A stretch of 64,000 nucleotides of DNA, from contig JAHQIY010000004.1 of the NCBI GenBank assembly GCA_019054805.1, positions 7,634,501 to 7,698,500 of the forward strand, written 5' to 3'. The first letter of the stretch is position 1. Each line of letters opens with the position of its first letter. A program made the translations under genes and the position numbers. The DNA comes from Brachionus manjavacas (Eukaryota > Rotifera > Eurotatoria > Ploima > Brachionidae). Under the pieces are notes generated by a model. It saw only the letters and a program-made list of their open reading frames with translations. It was not told the origin of the DNA and did no database searches. Shown one piece after another: positions 1-13,497 of the stretch.

Positions 1-3000
1 AATATTTATTTAAATTTTGACTAAATAATGTGGATTAATTAAAAAACATCAATTTAAATGATGGATTAATCAAGCGTTTGGTTGATTTGTCTTTAAAATG
101 AGAATTGTTTTTAAAAAAAATATATTTTTATCATTTTGATGACATAAATTTGCCCTGAATTAAAATATTGTTGACCAAGAATTGATTTAAAAATGCGTAA
201 ATTTTTAAAATTGTTACGAATATTAAATTTTGAAAGGTCAAAATTAGCCCTAAAGAGTTTTTGTTTGGATAGCAATAGCAAGAAAATTTTATATCTACAC
301 TTGAGTCACACAAAAAACATTAAGATAAGCACATTTTTTCCGTGAAGTTTTAAAAGTGATTAGAAAAATATTAAAAAAAAAGATAAATAGATATAAACAA
401 TTTTTAAATTAAATCAATCAAGAAAAATATAATATTAAAATTAGCAAAAACAAATTTAATTGTAAATAAGTAATAATTAATAAATTTTCTTTTTCAGCAT
501 CAAAAAGAGACAAAGGACATTTTCATTCTTCCATATATAACCAATTCTTCAAAGTTTCTTTAATCTCATAATTTTCCATTTCAATTAATAAATTTTAAAC
601 TATAAAAAAAAATCAAAATATTTTAAAATCTTATTAATTTCTAAATAAATTATTTTTAAAATATGTATAGATTTTAAAATCAGAGTAAAAGGAACTAAAT
701 TTGCCCAAAAACGTGACATGAAGATGAGTCACAAATATCTACTTCCGTCTTTTAAACAAGATTTGATATCAATTATAATAAGTAATATTTAGTTTTCGTG
801 AGCCAGATATTAATCGTTTAGAGTCAATTGTGGCAAATATAGAAGAATAAAATTAAATACAGGTTTTTAAAGCGCCCGGTAAAACGAAACTTTGATTTTT
901 AAAAACTTGTTTGCTTAGATCCTATTAAAATAAATAATTATGAATATTAGAACTTGTTCTGTAGATTGTAAATAAATAAATGTTAACTCAGCTTGTTTAA
1001 AATTAATTAATTAAAGACATTTCAATGATTTCTACCAGTTTCAATGAAAAATTATTTTTTTCTTAGATGGAAAATCTTGAAATTGAAATTCAAAAATTTC
1101 TAATTTTTAGAATTTAATTTTTGAATTCAAAAATGAAAAGTTGACCTATAATGGCGTGATATTCTTAAGAATAAAATATTTTTCTAGAAACCATTAAAAT
1201 TTCCACTTTAAAAATTACTGTAATCAGGATAAGTTCATTGTTGAACTTTCGTAATTTAATATCAGACTATTCTAGTAAATTTTTCTATTTATTTTAATTT
1301 TTCTTTTTCAACCAGATTCAAAGGTATCTGTTAAGCACATGTGATAATTTGAAAATTATAACTAGAAAAAGAAATCCGACGAATATAAAATTAAGTACAA
1401 AAAGAAAAAAAATATTATTTTACGTTCCAAGTACTTTGAAAAAAAAACTCGAGTTAAATTTTGGTTAGGCTTCAAGCGTGTCTTATTCAAGGATAATTGA
1501 GTAGTCTTTTCGATATTTTTTATAAAAGATCAATTTCCAGACAAACTAAGAATATTTTAGATAATCCGATCAATTCAAGTTGTTATTATTTTTGAATTTT
1601 AGTAAAAAATTTGCGTCGGTGCGTTATTTTTTCAAAAAAAAATCAACCAAAATCATTCGAAACTTTAGATAATGCATTTTTATAAAACCGATATTATAAA
1701 TCAGTATAACTAAATTAATTCAATTAATAATGTTATATCTTTGTGTAAAATTTAAGCTAAATTTGGGCGTAATTTTGGTTAACAAAATTTTTGTTAACTG
1801 CTTTATTCACTTGATGATTACAATAAATTTAAATAATTTCACCTTATTTAAAGCCTGTTGAAACTAAAAAGATAAGATAGATGATCTTAAATTCTTCAAA
1901 CAAATCGATTTCTTTTATCAAGAAATTCAATGAAATATGATCGAAAATTTAACTAAATAATTATTCTATTGTGTCAAGTTGCAGATTTTATATTTCTAAA
2001 ATCAATTTCAAAACAAGTAAAATTACAGAATTTTTTAAAATTTAGGAGTTGATGATTTTTTTTTAAAATGACATTGATTTTTCACAACAAAAATATCATT
2101 TTTTTTGCCTTTACCTAAAAACGGCTTGTTTCAAAAATCCGAAATTTTAAGGAACTGATAAGACTCAAATCGGACTTTTTTAATTTTTAGAAAATAAAAC
2201 TCTCTTAATCATCAGATATCTACAATCACATTCTGCAACTGTAATCCGTGTCTTAGGGACAGGATTATTTTTCAAGTTTTAAAAATGTAAAGCTACCCTG
2301 AAAAACGTAAAATGATCCAAAAAATAGGTGGTCTTGAATGAGTCATATTTCGTAAATCGATTTCTAATTTTATTCTGATTTTTTTAAATATTTGACAGAT
2401 TGATGACGTGATCTGATTGGCATCAGGTGCAATCTGCAAAAAGTGTTAAATTTAAATAAGAAATGATCTATTCCTTTTTGAAATTCAAGGGTGCTGATAT
2501 CATCCAAAATATGGTGCAAGCTTCTGAGCTCTTGTTGTCAACTAAATGCATAATTAAATCCAGCATTTGGTATTTTTCTAATTGTTCGTTTAAATGATCG
2601 TATAACTTTTTTGACTATAATTTTTTATTCAAAAGGAAATAATCTAATAACATTCTTTAATTTGAAAAATAAATTGTCACTTTTAAAACAAAGCTGATTT
2701 AAATTAACTTCAATATTTGCCAAACAAATTTTATTTGCAGTCATTAAGATTTATAAAATTTTCTAAATCGGGCTCCTAAATTTTGTGATCTACATTTAGT
2801 TTAGAAAAAATATTTACTACTCAAATTAATTAATATGCTAATAGTGGTTTGATTGAAAATTTTATCTTTATTTCATCAAGGCCCTAATGAATAAAAAATC
2901 AAGAATTATGATCCAGAAAACTTTTTTTTTAGACTTAGTAATGTTTTTTTGTTAATTAATCTTCTAATTAAACGTATCCTGTATCAAAAACAAAATGGAA

Positions 3001-3126
3001 ATACATGGAAAATATCATTTTAAATCAGACCAGGACATTTTGCGAAATAACGCTCTCAAGAGTCTAAATGATTTATTAGATACAAAAAAAAAGTGAGAAA
3101 AAATAAAATTTGTTAACTATTTATAA
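1..3126. other. AT-rich sequence without a recognised gene
   Basis: No exon with coding character, tRNA or clear transposon was seen on either strand. The only ORF over 60 codons (131-313, minus) is low-complexity AT-rich translation and is not credible. Homopolymer A and T runs are frequent. Confidence 0.5.
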
Positions 3127-3353
3127 ATTATTGTCTCAAGATCAATTTTTCTCGGTGAAATCAACGCGTCAAATAAGAAAAAAAATTTGTTTAAAAGTCA
3201 AAATTTGCAGAAAATTGAGAAGCCAGAGTTGAGAAGTCCAACTAAACAAGAGAAAAAACCGCTTCAAAAACAATACAGTCTTCAAGGAAAAGTCAATGAG
3301 ATAAATGGATCAAAAACTCAATCTAAGTCAAATTGGTCAAGGATAAAAGCAAG
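3127..3353 (+). CDS. candidate exon, possibly an alternative 5' exon of the PKA gene
   Basis: A 227-base stretch is open in one frame in otherwise stop-dense DNA. Its last 143 bases (3211-3353) follow a good acceptor (TTTGCAG) and end at a GTAATT donor, and the other two frames stop early. The translation is hydrophilic and rich in Lys, Ser and Gln, with no family I recognise and no in-frame ATG. The exon ends in phase 2, the phase of PKA exon 1, so it could splice to the PKA exon starting at 7594 without breaking frame. It could equally be an exon of another gene or a chance open stretch. Confidence 0.3.
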
Positions 3354-5735
3354 GTAATTAAATTTTAATGAAAAAAATTTATTTAATAATGCCTCATCTC
3401 ATCTAACTCCCTCTTAAATACTAACCACTAAAAACTATACATACAATTTTTATCTTTATGAATAAAATACCTGAAATAATAGCTATCACGATTAGAAAAA
3501 ATGGTCTCTGTTTATTGCTCTATAAAAATATGCAATGTTAAATTTAACTTTAGTTTAGATTTATTTGATTATTTTTCACTTTTATTATCTTCAAAATTTC
3601 AAGCATTTTTATCTTTTTTTTCTAGTTTTAAAAAAAAACAGCTTTTGAATTTTGAGCGTTATTATTATTTTTGAGGTCTATATCTTTTTCAGCAATAAAT
3701 TATGCTTTTATAATTGAAGTATAATTTAATAATATATTTGCCTTTTTTTCATATTTTTATATTTTTTTGTTTTCAACGTGAGTTTTGACAATAATTTAGA
3801 TTCAAGTTTAGGATTTAAAAAAATTTATTATGCACATTTTCATATCAAATAAAAAGAAGAGTCAGATAAGATAATTAAAAAAAGGCATTAATTTTTCAAA
3901 TACGACAATTTTTTATGTTACTATAAATTAAGGTATTCAGAAAATCTTACAACAAAAATTATTAAACAGGATGAATCTTTTAGGTTGCAAAATTTTTTTA
4001 ATCAAAAAAAAATTATTTTTATTATAACTAATTTATCTAGCTTTAATGCAAATAATTTTTTTTTGATTTAATCACCAGAAAGAAAGAAATCAATTAAGGG
4101 ACTTTAACTCATGATTTTGAAAAAAATTGCTCTTAGTGATTTCCAAGCTCTTTTAAATAATTTAATACTTCAAGTACTTAAAAAGACATTGCAGACAAGT
4201 AGTTATAAAATTTACATTATCAAATTAAATTAGCAATAATACTTGATTTTGTTTTAAATTTTTTTCTTACCTGGAATTCTTTCAGATTCTTCGAAAAAAT
4301 TAAAAAAGTTCAAGAATTCTAGCTTTCAAAATAAAAATTCATCTTTAAAATTGTGTTGATTTTGTTCTAGCAAAATTTCATTAATTTTAAATAAAAAAAT
4401 TGTATGTTTATTGTTTTTTTATATTTCTTAAACATCAAGTTTTTAAAAGTTTAAAAATCGACAGCTTCTAAAAAATCATGGTAAATCAGCTTTCATTTGA
4501 AAACACAAAACTGGTAAAAGAGCCTTTTTTGTCTATAATCAACAATTTTAAGTAAAATATTTATAAAAAAATTCGCCTAGTTTGTCCCTTATTCTTTCAA
4601 CAAACTTGGTAGTAAAAAAAGGTACATTGGCTTACCATTTTTCAAGACTAAAACTCGAATTAGCATACCTTTTAAAACTCATAGATATTTTCACTCAAAT
4701 AACTATTTCTAAACATACTTGGCATTAAGCATAAACTATAAAATTTTCATAAAACCCAAGGTAAAAATGATAGTCGGATAATTTAGAACCTTAAGAAAAA
4801 ATAAAACTATTTTTAGTTACTTTAGCATTTGAATTTTTTAACAATTACCATTTTAGCTGCTATAATTAAGCATCCTTGACTCAATTGATTACCAAAAAAA
4901 ACTTAAAATTAGCACAGCATCTAAAAAAAGCGAGAGAACAAAAGTTATTTTAAGCAATTTTCTATTGCGTAACTTGTAAATATCATGTGATATTATTTTT
5001 TTTGAAATAAACAAATTTTTAAAATTTTATTATTTTTTATTATAATTTTCTTTTATATGTTGTTAATGATGTATTAATTTTTGAACCAAATGGATCGGTC
5101 TTTGCTTTTTTTGTTTTCAATGACAAAGATTTTATTATTTAATTGATTTAGATCAAAAAGCAAAATAAATGAACATTTTAAACACTGGCTAAAAATAGAA
5201 GTTTGCACAAAGAGTTTATGAAAAAAAAGCAAAAATGAAAAAGATCCAAAATGAAAGTGTAGTAAAATTAAGTTAGATTAACCCTTGAAAGCGAGTGGAT
5301 TGAAGCAAAATATAAAAAATATTCTTTACTTGCCACAGTCTAAATTTAAAACCAAACTTCTAACTTTTTGAATTAAAAAAAAGAGAAAAAAATTAGTAAG
5401 CAATACGTGTTTTTATTTTGTTTCAGTGGGTGTTAAGAAAATCACCAAATAATTAAGCTTTTCTGCTCTTGTGTTTGATTGAATCGCTAGTATTAGATCC
5501 GAAACATATAAGACTTTTTGGAGAACAGATTTTTTTAATTAGAGATCTTTTTTACAAATTTCTTATCCCACTTATCAATGCTAGCTGAATTTTAATGAGC
5601 TAAAAAATTCCTCTATTAATGAGAACCAACAATTAAAGTTTAAAAATAAGAAAATTTTGTTATTTGTTTTCAAGAATTATTTAAAAGCCTAAAAAGAAGG
5701 TAATCCAAAAGTGGTTACTTTTCTGCTAGTCAAGT
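3354..5735. other. intergenic or 5' intronic AT-rich DNA upstream of PKA
   Basis: Nothing coding was identified. If 3211-3353 is an alternative PKA 5' exon, this stretch would be intron. No promoter element could be assigned with confidence. Confidence 0.4.
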
Positions 5736-8700
5736 ATGGATTCAGGAAATCAGATACCTAAGTTTATGAATGCATCGTCGACTATGAGCAAGCCGCGAAT
5801 ATCCAAACAGCACACGATTCAAAACAGCGAACACTTTGCCGCCGATAATGGCTTTGGCAAGAAAAAACTTTCCAGTTCCAAATCGGATGGGTATGTCTAA
5901 TATTTATTACCAAGATTTATTCATTCATCAATACTGAATCGCAATTTAAATTGTTAATTTTTTTTTTGTTGTGTTCGACAAAAAAAACAAAATTTATTTT
6001 ATCATTTCCAAGATTTTAATCACATTTTTTAAAGCAAATATCTCGCATAAACTTTTCGATATAAAATGGAAAAACTTGTCGATTTTTTCTTTTTTTTTTG
6101 CCATCGGCAATGCTTGAACACTCGGGCATCTAGTGTGGAAATTTGTAGGATCATTCGAGTGAAAATATTATCAATTAGACAAAATGTCAAATTATTGCTT
6201 TGTAATTTAATTTTTATCTCGCTGTTTTTGTTGATTTTTAATGAATTTTTTCTCTCATGCAGGAGTCCTTTCTCGATTGGAAATTTTCACCCGATTCCTT
6301 TCAGCGACATTTTGTGCGTCAAATTTTCTATCAGATTTTTTGATTTTTTTCTTTAATAAACTTGTCAATTATTTTACTAGGCAAAACTTAAAATTTGTTT
6401 TCTCTTTAGACTATTTTTTATTTGAAAAATTCCATTTCCTCGAGATTAGCCCATTTTAGCAAATTAAATATTTGACATGTCTTTACTTAAAAAGATCCAA
6501 AATAAATCCGAAAGGTAATTTTTTTAGATAAACAAGCTATTAATCGAAAACTCTATCTTGAAATTAAATCTCGAGGACACAAGTAGTGGCGGAGTTGATA
6601 AAGCGTTCATTTAATGGAAAATGTCTAAGTACTTTAGTTTTACCTTTAATTAAGTCATTTAATTGGACGCATTTGAGTAGAAGCTATATAAAAGCTTGCT
6701 GATACCATGTGAAATTAGCAGATTTTTCTAAAATACCAAATTAATGGTAGATTTCTGAAGGCGTAATTTTGATTTTGGTTTAAAAGTAGACAGACTTTGT
6801 TTAGACAGCTAAGTCAGGACTTAAATTGCACCCAGCGCAGTGATTAGAGCGCTGAAGATATTTAAGCTCCTGATATTAATTCAAGACTAGAATTCGGAAA
6901 TTTGTAATTTTATGAACTTAATAAAGTCTAATAAAAACATAATTAATAATCTTAATTAAAATCAACTCCGCTGAGCATTGTATCCTTGAAATGAAGCACC
7001 TAAAACTTCTTAAAAACCCATTAACTCTCTTTTTTTTCATTAAGTAAATAACATTGATTAATTTCGCAAAATTGATTGCAAATATGCGATCAGCACTTTA
7101 TCTACCAGGTTATTAAGGCACTAAAGAGCCGATCACCCGCTCTTAAGCTTGTATTTTTGTTTCTTAAAATCAAGATAAAATTAGATAACTAATTAAGGAT
7201 TGCTCGGCTGAAAATTAAGTAACTAAAATTAAAAAATCAAAGTTTTTACTTATGAATTAATAACAAATTTTCACGTTATAAAATAAAAGCCTAATTAAGC
7301 CATGATGGTTTTGTTATGTATTTACTAAAATCAATAATGTTCAACCAGATCAGGAGAAGAAATTGGATCAGAGTTTTTCATTAAAAAAATTGCTGCAAAA
7401 TATCCAAGTTTATTTGATTTTTTTTTCGAGCAAAAAATTCCAACTATCTGGATAATATGTAAAATGCTTAGCTAAAATCCCGACACTTTTTTCTAAACTA
7501 AAAGATATTACATTTTACCTTATGCTAATAATTCTTTTAACAAAAATTTCTATTTTTAAATTTGGATTTTTTTTATCTTTTCTAATAAAAAAGGCTCATC
7601 AAGATAGCGACATCGACACTAAATTCTGCGGGATCATCTTCTAGTTCGTCCGCATCATCGTTCGCCAGCAGCGCCAGTCACAATCAAACCAATTCCCAAT
7701 TGTCAACCAACAATCAGAAACAGTCCAAAGAAACAGACAAGCAGATGGGTCAGAGTAGCTCGGGTTCTAAATCAAGTCCAGGCTTTTCTAACAATCCGAC
7801 AACCGGATTTTTGACACCTGAATACGAGGCGAGTGTCAAACAATTTTTGGAATTTAAGCGGAAAGAATTCGAGGAAAGGTACAAGCATGGACCCAAGAGT
7901 CAATCGAATCAATTACTTGATCCAAAGAATGTCAAACTTGACGACTTTGAGCTCGACCGGACCATTGGCACCGGCAGCTTTGGTCGAGTGATAATTGTCT
8001 ATTTGAAAAAAGATAGATCGCAACGCTATGCAATGAAAATGCTTAAGAAAGAAAACATTGTCAAAATGAAACAAGTCGAGCACACACTAAACGAAAAAAA
8101 GATACTTAGCTCAATTGACTTCCCGTTTATTGTCAAGTTAGCCTATAGCTTTAAAGACACGACCAATTTGTACATGATTTTGGAGTATGTCACAGGTGGA
8201 GAGATGTTCACTCATTTGAGAAAAACTGGACGGTATTCCGAGGAGAATGCATGCTTCTATGCCGCCCAGATAGTTCTCACCTTTGAATATTTGCACTATT
8301 TAAACATTATTTACAGAGACCTTAAGCCTGAAAATGTATTGTACGACTCCTCTGGTTACATAAAGATAACAGATTTTGGTTTTGCAAAAATTATCAAAGA
8401 TCGGACTTGGACTTTGTGCGGAACGCCCGAATATCTAGCTCCAGAGATAATTCTCTCTCGCGGATACAACAAAGCTGTTGATTGGTGGGCCCTTGGTGTT
8501 ATTATCTATGAAATGGCAGGTGATCATCTTATTTTAAATAATTTAAATTTTTTTTTAAATAAATTAAAAATCTATTTTCACTTAGAAAAAAGCCCTAAGA
8601 CAGTTAAATTTTATTTAAAAAAATAATAATGTAATAAACTAATTGATTTTCAGGTCAATTTAGCAAAAGGATATTAGATTTTTTTTCAAACAGCCAAATA

Positions 8701-9094
8701 AATTGATGATTTTAAGAAGATTCTATTTAAAATAATGATTAAATTTTATTTTTTTTAAGCCGGATATCCTCCGTTTTTCGCAGAGCAACCGATTCAAATA
8801 TATGAAAAAATTGTGTCGGGTCATTTACGTTTTCCGTCTCATTTCAGCGTCGATCTTAAAGACTTGCTGAAAAATTTACTTCAAGTTGACCTGACCAAGC
8901 GGATTGGCAACTTAAAAAATGGTGTCAACGATGTGAAGCAGCACAAATGGTTTCACAGCATAGATTGGATGGCTATCTATGACCGAAAGATCAAAGCGCC
9001 ATATCTACCCAAGGAAGAGTACGAGCATTATGACGAAGAACCTTTGTATATATCAACTACGGAAAAATTCGCCAAAGAATTTGCGGAGTTTTAA
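5736..9094 (+). CDS. PKA-C: cAMP-dependent protein kinase catalytic subunit
   Basis: Serine/threonine kinase of the AGC family, normally held inactive by regulatory subunits until cAMP binds them. Three exons: 5736-5890, 7594-8519 and 8760-9094, joined in phase (GT/AG), giving 471 residues. About 160 Ser/Asn/Gln-rich residues precede the kinase core, against a usual total near 350. Visible kinase features: glycine loop [11 protein letters not shown] lysine in YAMKMLKK (about residue 200), NEKK glutamate, catalytic YRDLKPEN (Asp about 294), DFGFAK, activation loop [15 protein letters not shown] with its phosphorylatable Thr, and [10 protein letters not shown]. The C-terminal FAEF matches the hydrophobic motif of PKA. 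The segment before the FDDY-type tether is several residues shorter than in vertebrate PKA. No N-terminal MG myristoylation site is present with this start. The family call is very secure; the first exon is less so, because PKA genes often use alternative 5' exons. Confidence 0.95.
6833..6905 (+). repeat. possible degenerate tRNA-derived SINE head
   Basis: Inside PKA intron 1. A tRNA D-arm-like block (AGCGCAGTGATTAGAGCGCT) resembles a pol III A box and is followed about 35 bases later by a weak B-box-like segment. There is no intact cloverleaf. It may be an old SINE or chance. Confidence 0.25.
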
Positions 9095-10686
9095 AACAAT
9101 TTATTTTAAAATCGAGTTCTTATTCCTTTAGATGGTACATTTCGGCAAAAAATATCTAGATCATTTGTATACCAAAGAGGACATTTGTTAAAGATGAGTT
9201 TTTTAATGTATTTTAAAAGAATTAAAATTTTTCCTTTTGTTTTTTTTTTAAATTAATTTTATTTTCTGATTATTAAAAAATTTATGTTTTGAAATATAAT
9301 TAAAACTGTTCTGTCCGCGAGTTTTTTTTATTACTTAAACTCAATAAGAAAGCTATTTCTATTGTAAAATTATTTCCTTTTTAAATTAGAACTTGATTTT
9401 TTGATGCTAAAAATTTAAAAATAAATAAACGAAGTTAAACCATCAAATATTCAATCGTTATAAACGATTTAATTAAATTAGCATGCTGCAATTTTATCTC
9501 GTTTTTTTGCCTCAGTATCAAAAAATTTTAAAAACATATTTAAAAAAAATCTATTTTAGTACTTGATTGCTTCAGCACTAGATAAGATAAAATATTTTTT
9601 TTTTGGCGTGGCGTAAAACACCTACCTAAAACTACGATATATACTCAGATATTTACTCTTTTAAAAAAATCATCTGAATTCAAAATTTTGATGATGTAGA
9701 TGTTGAAAAATTTTTTCATTCAAAAAAAAATTCGGCTTGAGCTATCACTTCTTTCAGAATTTTCCAAAAATGCTAGATTTTATCTATAAAATAAAAATTT
9801 AACTAAAAAAAAATAGAAGAATATTTTCAAGACCAACAAGTCATAAACAAACAAACAAATACTAGTCAAAAAATAGATCCATAATTTGAAAATTTTTCTA
9901 ATCTTATTTTATAATAAATAAAAAATTTAAATTAAAAAAAAAGCTAAAATCAAAATCAATTTTGAAATTTAAATAAAAAATTTTTAAAATAAAAGCTTGA
10001 ATTCAAAAATCTAAATCTAAAACTAAACACAAATGGATTTTGCATTTTTCGAATAATACAAAAAAGTGGAAAGTCTTAATTTTTTTTTCTAATAATCATA
10101 TCTGTAAGTGTAACATGTTGCAACAAATATTATACCATCTAGAAAACTTTAACATTGATGCATCTATGTTCATTAGACCCCAATTCACTTACATATATAA
10201 TTATTAACTAATAGAAAGAAAGTTTATACTTATTGTACTGTTCTTGTGAACCTAACTACACAAAACTATCAAATTTAAAATAAATCTAAATATATTTGTA
10301 ATAAACCTATTTATTCGGCACAAAGGATTTATTAAAAAGACTTAAAATAGATAAAAGAAATTCTTTTTAGTAGATTTTTTTTTGGCCACTTGAAAAATAC
10401 AATACATATAAAAAAGAAACATAATGGAAAACATGTTAAAAAAAATTAACATGCTTTCATATAACTAGCTAAAAAAATCATATGAAATAATTTTAGGTCA
10501 AAATTAACTGTTCCTTAAATGAAAAATTGATTTAGAAAACTACAAAATATATACATTTGACACCACTCCCTTTACAGAGAATTTTCAAATCTATTTGGAT
10601 AAAGCTTAATTTTTTTAATTAAATAGAATATGTAAATACTTTGAAAACATAATCAGTAATTACAATAAAAATTTATCAATTGAGGG
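9095..10686. other. intergenic AT-rich DNA
   Basis: This is the 3' flank of the PKA gene. Possible AATAAA-like signals are too common here to choose one. No coding or structured element was recognised. Confidence 0.4.
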
Positions 10687-10875
10687 TTATATAAATTTAT
10701 TCTTAGCATTGATAGCATCAAGTCTTCTTCGATTGCTTCTAATACGCTCATAGTGGAGTCTGTATCTCTCAAGATAATTCTTGAAAGTTTCTTACTCCTC
10801 AATCTCCTGAGTAGTAACAAATACAGATACCTTTTTCTCTGTATCATCTTCAGTATTCAAGTTTTCCCTGGCCAT
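10687..10875 (-). pseudogene. small coding-like ORF broken by one stop
   Basis: Read on the minus strand from an ATG at 10875, 27 codons of acidic, coding-like sequence (starting MARENLNTEDDTEKK) are followed by a TAA and then 34 more codons in the same frame with Glu/Arg/Tyr-rich content (ETFKNYLERYRLHYERIRSN) before a final stop. Composition is distinctly less AT-rich than the flanks. I do not recognise the family. It is most likely a decayed gene or transposon fragment. Confidence 0.35.
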
Positions 10876-11549
10876 CAACTAAATGAAAACTAATTTCCTT
10901 TATGTACTTTTTGTACTTATTATAATTTTAATTATTTTAGCCCTGCTCCTTTTTGTAATTTACCATATTTTGTAAACTTTATGGTGATATTTTTTTATTC
11001 AGCCCTGCTATTTTTATTATAGAGCAAAATGAAATTTAAATTCTGATTAGTACAAAAATTACAGAAATGATTTTTTCTTTTTAATATTCTCATTTTATAT
11101 ACCTCAATACCATTGTACCAGAATCAGTCAAAACGACTTAAGTTTTATCTGAAGGTTTTTCTCGGTTAATTTCAAAAATCGGAATTTTTTTTAATTTTTA
11201 TTGATTTTGTCATCTTGTTTTCCAAAATAATGGATACAAATCAACAATATATCCAAAAAATGGTTAAAATAATAATAATAATCATAATAATAATAGTAAT
11301 TTATAAAATGCATGTATAAGGTATTGTGACCATCGATTCCAGACAAAAATTTAATCAAATAATAAAATAATAATAAGCTACAGCAGGAGACCTGTGGGTC
11401 GAGAATAGATGCAGTTTCGCTATGGTAGCTATATTTCTGCGAAAAAAAACCTTCATTCATTATTAATTTAATTTAATAAAAAATTAAAAAAATTGTTAAT
11501 AATTTTGATAGTTTTAATTAATTGTGATGATTCAATAAAAGGAGATCAT

Positions 11550-11630
11550 TAAATAATTACGGATATCAAAACAAATAAAGTTAATTGTTATTTTTATTAA
11601 ATATTTTGATATCGTAATTATTTTATTTAA
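11550..11630. repeat. long imperfect hairpin
   Basis: About 20 bases (AATAATTACGGATATCAAAA) recur inverted after a loop of about 33 bases with one extra base in one arm. The arms are not simple AT repeats. This could be the core of a small foldback element; no target-site duplication was established. Confidence 0.4.
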
Positions 11631-12385
11631 ATTCTAAATAATTTGAAATTAAAATTATAAACAATAAATAATTTAAAAATAAATTTTAGATTTCCAAAAT
11701 TTGTTCCACATAATAACCAATGCATGTCTATTTTAATTTCGTTAATATCAACAGAAAAGATCATATTGTATTTTTCTTGTTTTTATATGCGCAAAATACT
11801 AATAAAACTCTGAACCTGTAATAATGCTGGATCAAAATCGAAAGTGTAAGCTTGACCCTTCAAGGTAAAAATTGATAATTTGAATTTACGGAATTAGGAT
11901 AAAAAAAATTAAATTAAATAATTAAAAATGGCTATTTAATTAAAAAAAATTCTATCCTAAATTTTAGTACAGAGATAAAATTAAAGATTTTGGAAAAATT
12001 GCTTTCTGAATTAAGTTTTTGAAGGCCTTGTGAAGTTGATTACAATTCACTCATATCAATTCATGCAAACTCCAATAACTTTTGAACGGGAAGTGATAAA
12101 ATTATTCTACAAAAGGTTACATATTTAAACAATTTTGTTGCACCTAAAAATAATGGTCTGCAATAACTCTGTAGCTGTGCAAAATGTGCACACCATTAAT
12201 AAGATGCCCGATCCACTCTGCATTGTATTTGCATATTTATTTGGGTGAAACAAAATTGTTAATATGTAACATTTTACATAATAATTTTATCACTTTCTGT
12301 TCAAAAGTTATTATAATTTGAATGAATTAAAATGAACTTGACAAAGCCGTAAAATTATTAAAAATGGAACTATGCTAATTAGAGT

Positions 12386-12704
12386 ATATTTTCCAGAGTT
12401 GGTCAAAAGTCTAAGTCAAGTCCGGACTTTGACTAAAACTAAAGAATTTTTTTAAAAATTTTTGTTTTAAATAAAATTTAGTTCTCGAATATCAATGTTT
12501 TTAAATTAAATTTTATCATTGTTAATTTTCTGTAATTTGGTGCTAATATAGAATGATGAGGTCTAATGTAATAGCCTGAAAATAATTAAGCTGACTTGAG
12601 TGAACTTTGACTTTAAAATTATTTGAAATCAAAGTCTGACTTTGACTTTGACTTTTAACGATTCTGACTTTAAAGTTTGACTTTTGACCAACTCTGATAT
12701 TTTC
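12386..12704 (+). mobile_element. hAT-type MITE with 8-bp target-site duplication
   Basis: The element itself is 12394-12696 (303 bp). It starts CAGAGTTGGTCAAAAGTC and ends with the inverse complement, GACTTTTGACCAACTCTG. It is flanked by a perfect 8-bp direct repeat, ATATTTTC (12386-12393 and 12697-12704), the target-site length typical of hAT transposons. Subterminal zones are packed with short inverted GACTTTGACTT-like units. It has no coding capacity. A second copy in opposite orientation lies at 56399-56715. Confidence 0.85.
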
Positions 12705-13497
12705 TAATTTTAGGGTGTTTTTTTTCATTGCATTTTTATTTTAACAAATTTTCATTTTTATTTATCATATTGATGTTTGGTTTGTCAAAAATTAAGCCAA
12801 AAGATGTAGACGATAAAATAATTTTTACAAATCAAATTTTTATCACTTTGAACAATTAAAAATTGATTGTTCGATATTTATTTTTTTAATTCAATGCATT
12901 TTCTTTTCAATTCATATATATTTGAATTTTAAATTTGCATGCTAAAATTATTTTTGATTCTCAAATTTAAATCTTTAGTTAGTTTAATTTCTTAATGACA
13001 GAAACATATTTCTTCAAGCCAAAGCTTTATTCATGAAACGTTTTCAAAGAGCTCCTGACTTCTGTATAAAGTAGAAGTTTTTACAAAAAAGTCTTTGATT
13101 ATTTTTGTTTAATTTAAAAAAAAAAAATAAAAAATTAATCTTTATTTTTTAAGTTTCATACGGTGAAAAAATGCAAAAAAAACGTTAAAGGAATAATAAA
13201 TTTTTACATTTGCATTGAAATTCAAATAATTTGGACTTTTCCAATAGATTTAAAATTTACGAAAAATAAAGACAAATAAAGCAATTACTGTTATTAATCG
13301 CCGAAGGCTAATAAAGACCAAAGATTGGTAAAGCAAAAATTACTCTAATAAATAACTGCCCATATATAACATTTCATTTCACTTAAAGAAATTATCAAGC
13401 TTTTAATGATAGACGTTGGTTTTTGCTTTCTCAATCCCAAACAAAATACTCATAATTTTAAATACAGAATAGCAAAATATTTGTAAATAGGTAGCGT
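12705..13497. other. intergenic, 3' of TMEM127
   Basis: No gene seen. It contains the likely 3' UTR and polyadenylation region of the minus-strand TMEM127 gene just above it. Confidence 0.4.

Noticed and set aside
6066..6459. Overlapping plus-strand ORFs of 96 and 72 codons in PKA intron 1
   Set aside because: Phe/Leu/Ile-rich translation of T-rich DNA with no motif; lies within a well-supported intron.
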